This document shows, in pieces, positions 28,318-35,562 of a stretch of 64,000 nt of DNA (the first letter of the stretch is position 1; each line of letters begins with the position of its first letter). Made by a program: the position numbers and the translations under genes. Below the pieces are notes generated by a model. That model worked only from the letters and a program-made list of their open reading frames with translations, was not told the DNA's origin and ran no database searches. Source of the stretch: an uncultured Mucilaginibacter sp. (GTDB taxonomy: Bacteria; Bacteroidota; Bacteroidia; Sphingobacteriales; Sphingobacteriaceae). The stretch lies in the NCBI RefSeq assembly GCF_903893715.1, contig NZ_CAITNG010000013.1, forward strand, positions 1 through 64,000, given 5' to 3'.

Positions 28318-28851
28318 TTACTCATTTACAGTACTCCGCCCTATAAAAGTTTCGATACGCCTTCTGAAGATTATCAATAACACCGAAAGTACAATCTTGC
28401 CAATTACCAGTAAAAGGTTTGAGTATGTATAATAATCGGTGCCTTTGCTTAGCAGGGCCGGCATCATTTGCATTCTCATGATGTTAGTTAGTTGCTGAAA
28501 CAGGTTGGGTATATCCCAAATCAACGTACAGCCGGCTATAACAACAATGGCGATACTAATAATAGCTTTACCATTAATATTGAGGGGCAAAGTTTCTTCG
28601 TCAAAATCCTTTTCCAATTTTAATAAGCCGATTACCCAACTCGTTTTAAAAATAAGTACAAAGGAAAGCAGTATGTAGGCGATTAAAGCAATTAAGGCAC
28701 CAATTACGACGAAAAACATACTCCATATTTTAAATTGCGAAGTATAAATAATCGAAATTGAATAGACGGTAGAAATAGCGCCGATTATATTTTGAATAAA
28801 TACAATCCCGATAACTTTCAGAATGATGTTGAACAGGCTTTTAACGGTCAT
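28318..28851 (-). CDS. Small integral membrane protein of unknown function
   Basis: 177 aa with four hydrophobic segments (about 5-30, 42-70, 92-112, 143-163) and a basic C-terminus (FRRRIETFIGRS). No domain was recognised; the layout resembles DUF2975-type four-helix membrane proteins, but key residues could not be matched. It converges with the START-domain gene (7-bp gap) and follows the conserved gene at 28896-29381 on the same strand, probably as one unit. Confidence 0.6.
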   Translation of the reverse strand: MTVKSLFNIILKVIGIVFIQNIIGAISTVYSISIIYTSQFKIWSMFFVVIGALIALIAYILLSFVLIFKTSWVIGLLKLEKDFDEETLPLNINGKAIISIAIVVIAGCTLIWDIPNLFQQLTNIMRMQMMPALLSKGTDYYTYSNLLLVIGKIVLSVLLIIFRRRIETFIGRSTVNE

Positions 28852-28895
28852 GATTTGGTTGGATGGGTTGGTAAGGCTTTGATAAAGGTATCAAA

Positions 28896-29381
28896 TTAAG
28901 CCGTAACCAAACTACCGAACACCGGCGTGTGCCAACTATCCTTAAAAGGCACCTCCCATTTTGTTTCCAAATCGGCTAAGGTACTTACAAGGTTATTGAA
29001 AACAATAGTTTCAGGTGTAACTGTACCTTTTTTGATGAGTTCTTCAAACTCGTTACGAGCAACGGATGAAATGCCATCAACTGTACGGTAGGCTATGTTA
29101 AATCTGTCGAACAGGTTGATGTTGAACTCCTGCTCCAGCAATTTCATCATATTAACCGACTTATCGATAGAGCATCCGCTGGCACCGGCCTGGCTTTCAT
29201 CTACAACTAAAATAATAAAGCGGTTATATCTTACTATGGCTTTGGCCTTTAGCTGGTGGTTGTGCGCCGTCCAGCCAATGGTAAACTTGTCGAGAATGGT
29301 TTCAATGCTTTTTACTTCAAAATCGTTTAGCTCGCGATTTGACTGGTACACCCAAATACGCGAATTTTCTGAAAAGTTCAT
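28896..29381 (-). CDS. Conserved Bacteroidota protein of about 161 aa, unknown function
   Basis: Begins MNFSENSRIWVYQSNRELND (ATG 29381; another ATG lies two codons upstream). Conserved-looking features are WTAHNHQLKA, FIILVVDESQAGASGCSIDK and FNRFNIAYR-like segments. I recall this family being labelled ABC transporter ATPase in databases. There is no Walker A, signature or Walker B motif, so that name is not supported. It has no signal or membrane segment. A TAAATTTG box lies only 4 nt upstream of the ATG, which would make the message nearly leaderless. Confidence 0.7.
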   Translation of the reverse strand: MNFSENSRIWVYQSNRELNDFEVKSIETILDKFTIGWTAHNHQLKAKAIVRYNRFIILVVDESQAGASGCSIDKSVNMMKLLEQEFNINLFDRFNIAYRTVDGISSVARNEFEELIKKGTVTPETIVFNNLVSTLADLETKWEVPFKDSWHTPVFGSLVTA

Positions 29382-29427
29382 ATGCAAATTTATGAATTAT
29401 TAATTAAGCTTAGTATATTGCAGTTAC

Positions 29428-29922
29428 ATGTTGATATCAATGGTTGAAAGATATAAACGTGCAGCAAATATACTGACCCTAATGATATGCTTGCTGCCGT
29501 TGTTCTGCTTTAAAAAAGCGGCCGATACCGCATTGCTTGCCGCCTGGGCCAACCGTTGTTTAACTGAGAGCTTTGACCCTCGTAGCGATGCAAAACTAAA
29601 AAAATGGGAAATAAGCGTTACCCCCGATTTTTTTGTACGCCTGCGTAAAACCTATGCCAAAGGCAAACAGGAATACTACTCGTTTAGTCTGGGCAGGTTT
29701 AGGGATATGAATTATTGGGGGACTGCCAAAGCAGGCAGGCTCGATTTATTGACCGTGGACGACGACATTATCAGTCAAACTTATAACGACCGAAAAGGAG
29801 ATATGGATAAGATGGTTAATTTAATGAGCCTGCCCGTAAAAAACATGCAAGCCGAACGCCTGGACAGCCTGCGCAATATATTAATGCGGCTAAAGGACGA
29901 AGCCAATAGCCCTGCCCAATAA
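29428..29922 (+). CDS. Hypothetical exported protein
   Basis: 164 aa. One N-terminal hydrophobic segment (ILTLMICLLPLFCF) suggests export or anchoring. The rest is soluble with a basic, aromatic middle (FFVRLRKTYAKGKQEYYSF). No recognisable domain. The start could be 29428 or the in-frame ATG four codons later. It is divergent from the 28896-29381 gene and convergent with the Fe-S protein gene. Confidence 0.6.
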   Translation: MLISMVERYKRAANILTLMICLLPLFCFKKAADTALLAAWANRCLTESFDPRSDAKLKKWEISVTPDFFVRLRKTYAKGKQEYYSFSLGRFRDMNYWGTAKAGRLDLLTVDDDIISQTYNDRKGDMDKMVNLMSLPVKNMQAERLDSLRNILMRLKDEANSPAQ

Positions 29923-29951
29923 AAAAGCCCCCCGATAACCAACCGGGAGGC
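29921..29951 (-). terminator. Terminator of the Fe-S protein operon
   Basis: A 10-bp stem (29927-29936 with 29942-29951; two G-T pairs) with a run of six T on the minus strand, 30 bp after the stop at 29983. Confidence 0.65.
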
Positions 29952-29982
29952 CACTCAAAAATCCAAATCAAACAAAAAATCT

Positions 29983-30774
29983 TTACAAGCCGTTGGCGCG
30001 GGCCGTTATTTCGGCAATGTCCAGTACCTGTATCTCTTTTTCTTTTTCAAAATATTTTACGCCGTCGCTCAACATGGTCATGCAGAATGGGCATGCTGCG
30101 GCCACAACCTGCGCATGGGTTTCTATTGCGTCGCCAATCCGTTCGATGTTGATATCCTTGGTGCCTTTTACGGGTTCTTTAAACATTTGCCCGCCACCCG
30201 CACCGCAGCACAAGCCATTGCTTTTGCAGCGCTTCATTTCCACCAGTTCGGTATCCAATATTTCGAGTGCTTTGCGCGGAGCTTCGTACACGCCATTTGC
30301 ACGACCGAGATAACATGGGTCGTGATAGGTTATTTTTTTGCCTTTAAAACTTTCGCCGCCTTCGGCTTTCAGTTTGCCCTCATCAATCAGTTGCTGGATA
30401 AGCTGGGTATGATGTATTACTTCGTAAGTACCGCCCAAACCCGGATATTCGTTTTTTATGGTGTTGAAGCAATGCGGGCAGCCGGTAACTATTTTTTTGA
30501 CGTTATAGCCATTAAGCACCTGGATATTAGCCATGGCCTGCATCTGGAACAAAAACTCGTTTCCGGAGCGTTTGGCAGGGTCGCCGGTGCAGCTTTCCTC
30601 GGTGCCTAAAACAGCGTAGCTCAGGCCTACATGCTGCAGTATTTTACAGATGTCGCGGGTTATTTTTTGGGCGCGCTCGTCAAAACTGCCGGCACATCCC
30701 ACCCAAAACAGTATTTCGGGTTGTTTGCCCGCGGCGACTAATTCGGCCATCGTTGGTACTGTTAATTCGTTCAT
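29983..30774 (-). CDS. CCG-domain Fe-S protein (heterodisulfide reductase B / EtfD C-terminal type)
   Basis: Two cysteine-rich CCG domains are visible. The first has FWVGCAGSFDERAQ, ESCTGDP and VTGCPHCFNT. The second has YHDPCYLGR, NGLCCGAGGG and AACPFCMTM. Such domains bind a [4Fe-4S] or non-cubane cluster in HdrB, GlpC, LutA and the ETF:menaquinone oxidoreductase. It is the second gene after the membrane ferredoxin gene, 46-61 bp downstream. Together they look like one split EtfD/EMO-type complex that passes electrons from ETF to menaquinone. The start is MNELTVPTMAELV (30774), or a Met five codons earlier. Confidence 0.85.
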   Translation of the reverse strand: MNELTVPTMAELVAAGKQPEILFWVGCAGSFDERAQKITRDICKILQHVGLSYAVLGTEESCTGDPAKRSGNEFLFQMQAMANIQVLNGYNVKKIVTGCPHCFNTIKNEYPGLGGTYEVIHHTQLIQQLIDEGKLKAEGGESFKGKKITYHDPCYLGRANGVYEAPRKALEILDTELVEMKRCKSNGLCCGAGGGQMFKEPVKGTKDINIERIGDAIETHAQVVAAACPFCMTMLSDGVKYFEKEKEIQVLDIAEITARANGL

Positions 30775-30835
30775 TGGTTCATTTGTCATTAGTTCATTGG
30801 TAATGCCAATATCTTTGCTCTTTTATCCTTGTTCC

Positions 30836-32134
30836 TTATTCAGTTTTCGCCCAATTCAACCTATCGGCATTGCTGTATTTCCAGGGGGCGCCGTTATTTT
30901 CTACGTTGCCGAACATGTTGTTGAGGCTGGCAGGGGCCTGGCTTTCTTCCATTACGATGAATTGACGAAGCTCCACAATAATTTCGAGGGGGTTGATGTT
31001 TACCGGGCAAGCCTCGGCGCAGGCATTACAAGTGGTACAGGCCCATATCTCCTCGCGGCTGATATAATTATCCAAAAGTGATTTATCGTCCTTGAAATCC
31101 TTTCCCTGCGCGTCGATGCCTTTGCCTACTTCGGTAATGCGGTCGCGGGTATCCATCATAATTTTGCGCGGCGAAAGCAGCTTACCCGTTTGGTTGGCCG
31201 GGCAAGCCGATGTGCAACGCCCGCACTCGGTGCAGGTATAGGCCTCCATCAGGTTTTTCCAGGTGAGGTCGGTAACATCTTTGGCACCGAAGCGGCTTAT
31301 TTCAGCGGCGGGCGGAGTGAACGACGGGTCGAGCATGGCCTTTACCTCGTTGGTAACCGATGGCATATTTTCGAACTTGCCCTTAGGGTTCAGGTTGGAA
31401 TAATAGGTATTTGGGAAAGCCAGCAAAATATGGAAATGCTTGGAGTATGGCAGGTAATTTAAAAAGGCCAAAATACCGACGATATGGAACCACCAGCATC
31501 CACGCTCTATCATTTCGAGGGCGTTGGCACTATCGGGCAACAAAAGAGCAAGAAAACTGCTGATCGGGAAGCCGCCGGCATGGATATAATGCCCAACGCC
31601 AAGGGCCTGTAGCTTACCGTCGGCGGCGTTCATGGTGAGAAAGGCTGTCATGAGCAGTATCTCGATGATGAGGATATAATTAGCGTCGGATTTGGGCCAG
31701 GTAGTCATTTCCACCCCGCTGAAACGTTTGAGATGGACTATGTTCCTTCTGCTTAAAAAGCCGATACAGGCTATCAACACCAACAATGCCAATACCTCAA
31801 ACGAACCGATGAGCACATTATACAAACCGCCTAATGGTGCCGAAAAAATGCGGTGCGTACCAAATACACCGTCGATGAGTATCTCCAACACTTCGATATT
31901 GATGATGATAAAGCCGACATAAATAAAAAAGTGCAGTATGGCGGCTACCGGGCGTTTTACCATTTTTGTTTGGCCGAGGGCTATTTTGGCCATGGTTTTC
32001 CAGCGCAGGGCAGGGTTGTCGCTGCGGTCGGCGGGGCGGCCCAGCAGTATGTTGCGCCTTATTTTGCCAACGTTTTTACTGAACAGATAAATGGCGGCAG
32101 CCAGTATGATGATGAACAAGGCTTGTGATATCAT
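30836..32134 (-). CDS. Membrane-bound [4Fe-4S] ferredoxin-type protein (ETF:menaquinone oxidoreductase-like)
   Basis: 432 aa: about six hydrophobic segments in residues 1-245 (NarI-like cytochrome-b-type membrane part), then a cytoplasmic ferredoxin domain with two cluster motifs, CTECGRCTSACPA at about 299 and CTTCNACAEACPV at about 363. This is the N-terminal two-thirds of EtfD-type proteins; the missing CCG part is encoded by the next gene. The inferred role is feeding electrons from fatty-acid or amino-acid oxidation (via EtfAB, not in this window) to the quinone pool. A glycolate- or lactate-type oxidoreductase is the alternative. Confidence 0.85.
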   Translation of the reverse strand: MISQALFIIILAAAIYLFSKNVGKIRRNILLGRPADRSDNPALRWKTMAKIALGQTKMVKRPVAAILHFFIYVGFIIINIEVLEILIDGVFGTHRIFSAPLGGLYNVLIGSFEVLALLVLIACIGFLSRRNIVHLKRFSGVEMTTWPKSDANYILIIEILLMTAFLTMNAADGKLQALGVGHYIHAGGFPISSFLALLLPDSANALEMIERGCWWFHIVGILAFLNYLPYSKHFHILLAFPNTYYSNLNPKGKFENMPSVTNEVKAMLDPSFTPPAAEISRFGAKDVTDLTWKNLMEAYTCTECGRCTSACPANQTGKLLSPRKIMMDTRDRITEVGKGIDAQGKDFKDDKSLLDNYISREEIWACTTCNACAEACPVNINPLEIIVELRQFIVMEESQAPASLNNMFGNVENNGAPWKYSNADRLNWAKTE

Positions 32135-32280
32135 TATGCATGCATAGTATTTAAAATCTAAATTAGATAAATGAATGGAAATGCAAAAGGTTTTTTAAAA
32201 TTAGATTTTGTTGAAAAAGGGTCGTTTTGGGCGGTAGAGGTTATTTTTGAAAAAAAGTTTCGATAAATAAAAAAACACGC

Positions 32281-32288
32281 TACATTTG
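32281..32288 (+). promoter_or_regulatory. -7 promoter box of tRNA-Phe
   Basis: TACATTTG, exact TAnnTTTG, ending 17 nt before the tRNA. Confidence 0.55.
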
Positions 32289-32305
32289 CAGTCCCCAATC
32301 GGGAT

Positions 32306-32378
32306 GGTATCATAGCTCAGTTGGTAGAGCAAAGGACTGAAAATCCTTGTGTCGCTGGTTCGATCCCAGCTGATACCA
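32306..32378 (+). tRNA. tRNA-Phe (anticodon GAA)
   Basis: Acceptor GGTATCA (32306-32312) pairs with TGATACC (32371-32377), discriminator A. Anticodon stem AAGGA/TCCTT with loop CTGAAAA gives GAA. T arm GCTGG-TTCGATC-CCAGC. CCA is not encoded as such. Followed by a terminator. Confidence 0.95.
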
Positions 32379-32390
32379 CAAAACAAGTCA

Positions 32391-32424
32391 AAAGCCTTTA
32401 GTCGTGAGTCTAAGGGCTTTTTTG
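32391..32424 (+). terminator. Terminator of tRNA-Phe
   Basis: An 11-bp stem (32391-32401 with 32410-32420, one G-T pair) with an 8-nt loop and a T-run. Confidence 0.75.
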
Positions 32425-32544
32425 TTTTATGTAGTCGCACACTACATGCATCTTTGTTCGAAGTTGTAAGCTTAGAATAGCGGGTTCCTATAGGTCCGGT
32501 TTATAAAATCGAACGACTCGGGTAGGCTATTAAATGCGTTTAGT

Positions 32545-32552
32545 TATCTTTG
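32545..32552 (+). promoter_or_regulatory. -7 promoter box of the PhnA-like gene
   Basis: TATCTTTG matches TAnnTTTG, 15 nt before the ATG at 32568. Confidence 0.5.
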
Positions 32553-32567
32553 CAAAAATTTAATATC

Positions 32568-32903
32568 ATGGAACTCGCCCCTTGCCCGCTGTGCAAATCA
32601 ACATATACCTATGAAATGAACGACCTGCTGGTTTGCCCGGAATGTGGCCACGAATGGAAGGCGGAAGTAGAGATAGCGGCTGCCGATGGCTTTGTGGTAA
32701 AAGATAGCAACGGTAATGTGCTGCAAAACGGCGATTCGGTAGTTACCATAAAAAACCTGCCGGTAAAAGGCACATCGCAAAGTATTAAGGCCGGTACCAA
32801 GGTGCGGAATATCCGTCTGGTTGACAGCGACCATAATATCGACTGCAAGATAGACGGCTTTGGCGCCATGGCGCTAAAATCGGAGTTTGTAAAAAAAGCA
32901 TAG
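32568..32903 (+). CDS. Zinc-ribbon PhnA/YjdM family protein
   Basis: 111 aa. An N-terminal zinc ribbon ([13 protein letters not shown]...VCPECGHEW: two CxxC pairs) is followed by the PhnA C-terminal domain ([51 protein letters not shown]). Despite the old name alkylphosphonate-uptake protein, the family has no proven role in phosphonate use. The ATG at 32568 puts the ribbon at the N-terminus as in relatives. It is a stand-alone gene with its own promoter box and terminator. Confidence 0.92.
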   Translation: MELAPCPLCKSTYTYEMNDLLVCPECGHEWKAEVEIAAADGFVVKDSNGNVLQNGDSVVTIKNLPVKGTSQSIKAGTKVRNIRLVDSDHNIDCKIDGFGAMALKSEFVKKA

Positions 32904-32932
32904 AATAAGTAAAAAGTCAAAATTAAAAAGTC

Positions 32933-32965
32933 AAAAGCCTTCGGATCAACTCTGAAGGCTTTTTT
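32933..32965 (+). terminator. Terminator of the PhnA-like gene
   Basis: A perfect 10-bp stem (AAAAGCCTTC at 32933-32942, complement at 32954-32963), 11-nt loop, T-run. Confidence 0.8.
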
Positions 32966-33217
32966 GTTTGGATACTGCGATGATAGGACCGACGATAGGA
33001 AAAAAATGAAACATGATTTTCATTGAAATCTGTAAATTTTTAAAAGGGGCATTTATCAGGTGAATATCATAAGCTTGCTCATTTGTCAAACGAGAAACAT
33101 TAATCAATCGATTGAATAATTTTGACATTTAGATGAATAGCTGAGTATAATCTGTGATGTTAATTTGTGTCGTGTTAGGCTTATAGCAAGCTCACAAACA
33201 ATTAACATTTGTATAAG

Positions 33218-33859
33218 ATGTATAGAACATTATTAGTAGCGTTAATGCTGGTGTTGAAAGCGGTGGTAGTAGCTGCTCAATGCGATTGGAAACTAAGTAC
33301 TGAAAGGGAAGGGATAAAGATCTATACCGGCGGGGTACCGGGTTCAACAATTAAAGCAATTAAAGTGGAAGCGATGTTCAATGCAACAGCTGCCCAGTTG
33401 GTGGCACTGATCATGGATGTGAATACCTCGCCCGATTGGGTCTATCATACTAAATCGAGTAAACTTATAAAACAGGTTTCTGCGTCCGAGCTTTATTATT
33501 ATTCGGAAGTGAGTTTGCCCTGGCCCGCGGCCAACAGGGATTTTGTAGCACATTTGATTGTTACACAAAATCCTGATACCAAAGTAATAACTATTGACGG
33601 GCCGGCGGTAGCAGGTTTTATACCTGTAAAAGAGGGTATTGTAAGGATTATTGATTCAAAAGGCAAATGGATAATTACACCAATAGGTACCAATCAGATC
33701 AAAGTTGAATATAGCATCCATGTTGATCCCGGAGGATCACTACCTTCCTGGCTGGTCAATATGTTCGCTACCGAAGGGCCGCTCAAAATTTTCGCAGGTA
33801 TAAAAGTACAATTGCAAAAGTCGGCGTACAAAAACATCGAGTTTGCATTTGCCCATTAA
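33218..33859 (+). CDS. Secreted START-domain (lipid-binding) protein, paralogue
   Basis: 213 aa with a signal peptide (LLVALMLVLKAVVVAAQ). It shares the landmarks of the 27669-28310 protein in the same order: WKLSTEREGIKIYTGG, IKVEAMFNATAAQL, WVYHTKSSKLIKQV, WPAANRDFVAHL and HVDPGGSLPSWLVN. The start is ATG 33218; a TTG three codons upstream is less likely. A possible -7 box (TAATTTTG) lies at 33117-33124. The two START genes are 5 kb apart, so they are dispersed and not tandem copies. Confidence 0.83.
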   Translation: MYRTLLVALMLVLKAVVVAAQCDWKLSTEREGIKIYTGGVPGSTIKAIKVEAMFNATAAQLVALIMDVNTSPDWVYHTKSSKLIKQVSASELYYYSEVSLPWPAANRDFVAHLIVTQNPDTKVITIDGPAVAGFIPVKEGIVRIIDSKGKWIITPIGTNQIKVEYSIHVDPGGSLPSWLVNMFATEGPLKIFAGIKVQLQKSAYKNIEFAFAH

Positions 33860-33927
33860 TATTGAATATCAGTAATTTTAACTTAAATACCATCGCCGGC
33901 CCGATATTATCGTAACGGTGAAGGTTG

Positions 33928-34116
33928 TTATTCAAACTGCAATTCCCATTTATCTTCTCCGCAGTCGACTATGCGGAATATCGTTTTTTCGGTGGTTTGG
34001 CTGCCGTCTGGCGAGCTTAAGCGTACTGTTTCGTGATCGTGAAATTCTTCTGCTGCTTTAGGCACCATAATGGCGCGCATGGTATGCGGGTCGCCGGGGA
34101 CTGTTAAGGTTTTCAT
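33928..34116 (-). CDS. Small conserved-looking hypothetical protein, 62 aa
   Basis: Reads MKTLTVPGDPHTMRAIMVPK from ATG 34116 (ten codons inside a longer frame) and ends KWELQFE. Acidic and soluble; no known domain. Convergent with the START-domain gene. Codon use looks coding, but there is no direct support for expression. Confidence 0.5.
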   Translation of the reverse strand: MKTLTVPGDPHTMRAIMVPKAAEEFHDHETVRLSSPDGSQTTEKTIFRIVDCGEDKWELQFE

Positions 34117-34146
34117 TGTATGGAGGTTTTGATGATAGGCTAACAA

Positions 34147-34521
34147 TACAGATCAAAATAAGTTTCTATTGTTTTTGGCCGGGTGATTTTTGGTTCGGAC
34201 AGGGTCTGTAGTCGGAGAAACAAGCATCTTCGTCCGAAGTTTGAAAATTTCGGACAGCAGGCGGACAAAGTTGAAACTTGGACACGCAGTGATTTTACTA
34301 TTAAGAAAAAAAAATGCTTTTATTTTAGTAAGTGAAACTTATTTCGATAAATAAGCTTTATATAGTACGTGATCAGTAACCACTGTATCTTTTGAACTTC
34401 AAATCGGTTTATCCACACCGTTCATAGGGTTGAAGAAAGTCAGAAAACCACGCATTTCGACAACCATCAGTATCCAATACTTTACCACAGTACATTTTTA
34501 AAAAAAGTTCAGGAGTAAATT
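34147..34521. other. Intergenic region without a recognisable gene
   Basis: About 375 bp, AT-rich towards its right end. I see no ORF of note, tRNA or strong hairpin. Its last bases carry AGGAG at 34511-34515, an unusually clear Shine-Dalgarno for this phylum, in front of the GH130 gene. It probably holds the promoter and leader of the GH130-GT4 operon. Confidence 0.5.
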
Positions 34522-35562
34522 ATGATAGCAATTAAAAAAGAAGGCTTAGTGCTTTGCAAAACTGCACTTGATTTTGAAAACGAAGGCGTATTAAACCCTG
34601 CCGCCATACGCGAAGGTGAATTTGTACACCTTTTTTACAGGGCAGTGAGCAAAGGTAACCACTCCAGCATAGGCTATTGTAAATTAGAGGGGCCTTTAAC
34701 CGTTGTTGAACGATGGGATAAACCGATATTAAGTCCGGAATTTGCTTATGAATCGCAGGGGATGGAAGACGCGCGCATTGTAAAGATCGAAGACCTGTAC
34801 TATCTCACTTATACTGCTTATGATGGCGTGAACGCGTTAGGGGCATTGGCAGTATCGAAAGACCTAAAACATTTTGATAAAAAAGGAATAATAGTACCCC
34901 AGATAACCTACCACGAGTTTAGCCAACTGGCGGAATTTGATGACCCCATTAACGAAAAATATACCCGGCTTAACAATAACAGCGGGGCCAGTAAAAAGGA
35001 TGGCAAAAAGATGTTGCTGTGGGATAAAAATGTGATCTTTTTTCCAAGAAAAATAAATAACAAATTATGTTTTCTGCACCGCATCAGGCCCGAAATTCAA
35101 CTTATTGTATCGACAAATAATTTTGATGAACTGACACCCGAATTTTGGCGAAACTATTTTTTAAACTTCAAAAAATTTATAGTGCTTAAACCTAAATATG
35201 AGCACGAAGTAAGTTATATAGGAGGGGGCTGTCCCCCGATAGAGACACAATACGGATGGCTGTTGATTTACCATGGCGTACACGATAGTGTGACAGGTTA
35301 TGTTTACTCGGCTTGCGCGGCATTGCTGGATCTTGCAGATCCTGTAAAAGAAATCGCCCGCCTGCCATACCCTTTATTTAAACCCGACCAGGAGTGGGAA
35401 CTGAGGGGCGAAGTGAACAACGTATGTTTCCCAACAGGTACCGCCTTGTTTGACGACACACTTTATATTTACTATGGCGCTGCCGATGAGCAGATTGCCT
35501 GTGCATCGGTGAGTTTATCGGGCTTGTTGAGAGAATTGCTGCTTAATCCAAAACCGAAATGA
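34522..35562 (+). CDS. GH130 family mannoside phosphorylase / hydrolase
   Basis: A five-bladed propeller glycosidase family that phosphorolyses or hydrolyses beta-mannosides. Family hallmarks: ENEGVLNPAAIREGEF at the start, SQGMEDARIVKIEDLYYLTY (with the catalytic Asp region), the GGGCPPIET and IYHGVHD stretches, and YYGAADEQIACASV at the C-terminus. 346 aa is the typical length. It has no signal peptide, so it acts in the cytoplasm. The start is supported by AGGAG 7 nt upstream. It overlaps the GT4 gene by 4 bp (ATGA). The acceptor sugar cannot be told from sequence. Confidence 0.9.
   Translation: MIAIKKEGLVLCKTALDFENEGVLNPAAIREGEFVHLFYRAVSKGNHSSIGYCKLEGPLTVVERWDKPILSPEFAYESQGMEDARIVKIEDLYYLTYTAYDGVNALGALAVSKDLKHFDKKGIIVPQITYHEFSQLAEFDDPINEKYTRLNNNSGASKKDGKKMLLWDKNVIFFPRKINNKLCFLHRIRPEIQLIVSTNNFDELTPEFWRNYFLNFKKFIVLKPKYEHEVSYIGGGCPPIETQYGWLLIYHGVHDSVTGYVYSACAALLDLADPVKEIARLPYPLFKPDQEWELRGEVNNVCFPTGTALFDDTLYIYYGAADEQIACASVSLSGLLRELLLNPKPK

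Noticed and set aside
32201-32440. 79-residue antisense frame across tRNA-Phe
   Set aside because: Shadow of the tRNA and its terminator; no protein features.
32946-33128. 60-residue minus-strand frame after the PhnA-like gene
   Set aside because: Overlaps the terminator, has no domain and poor codon character.
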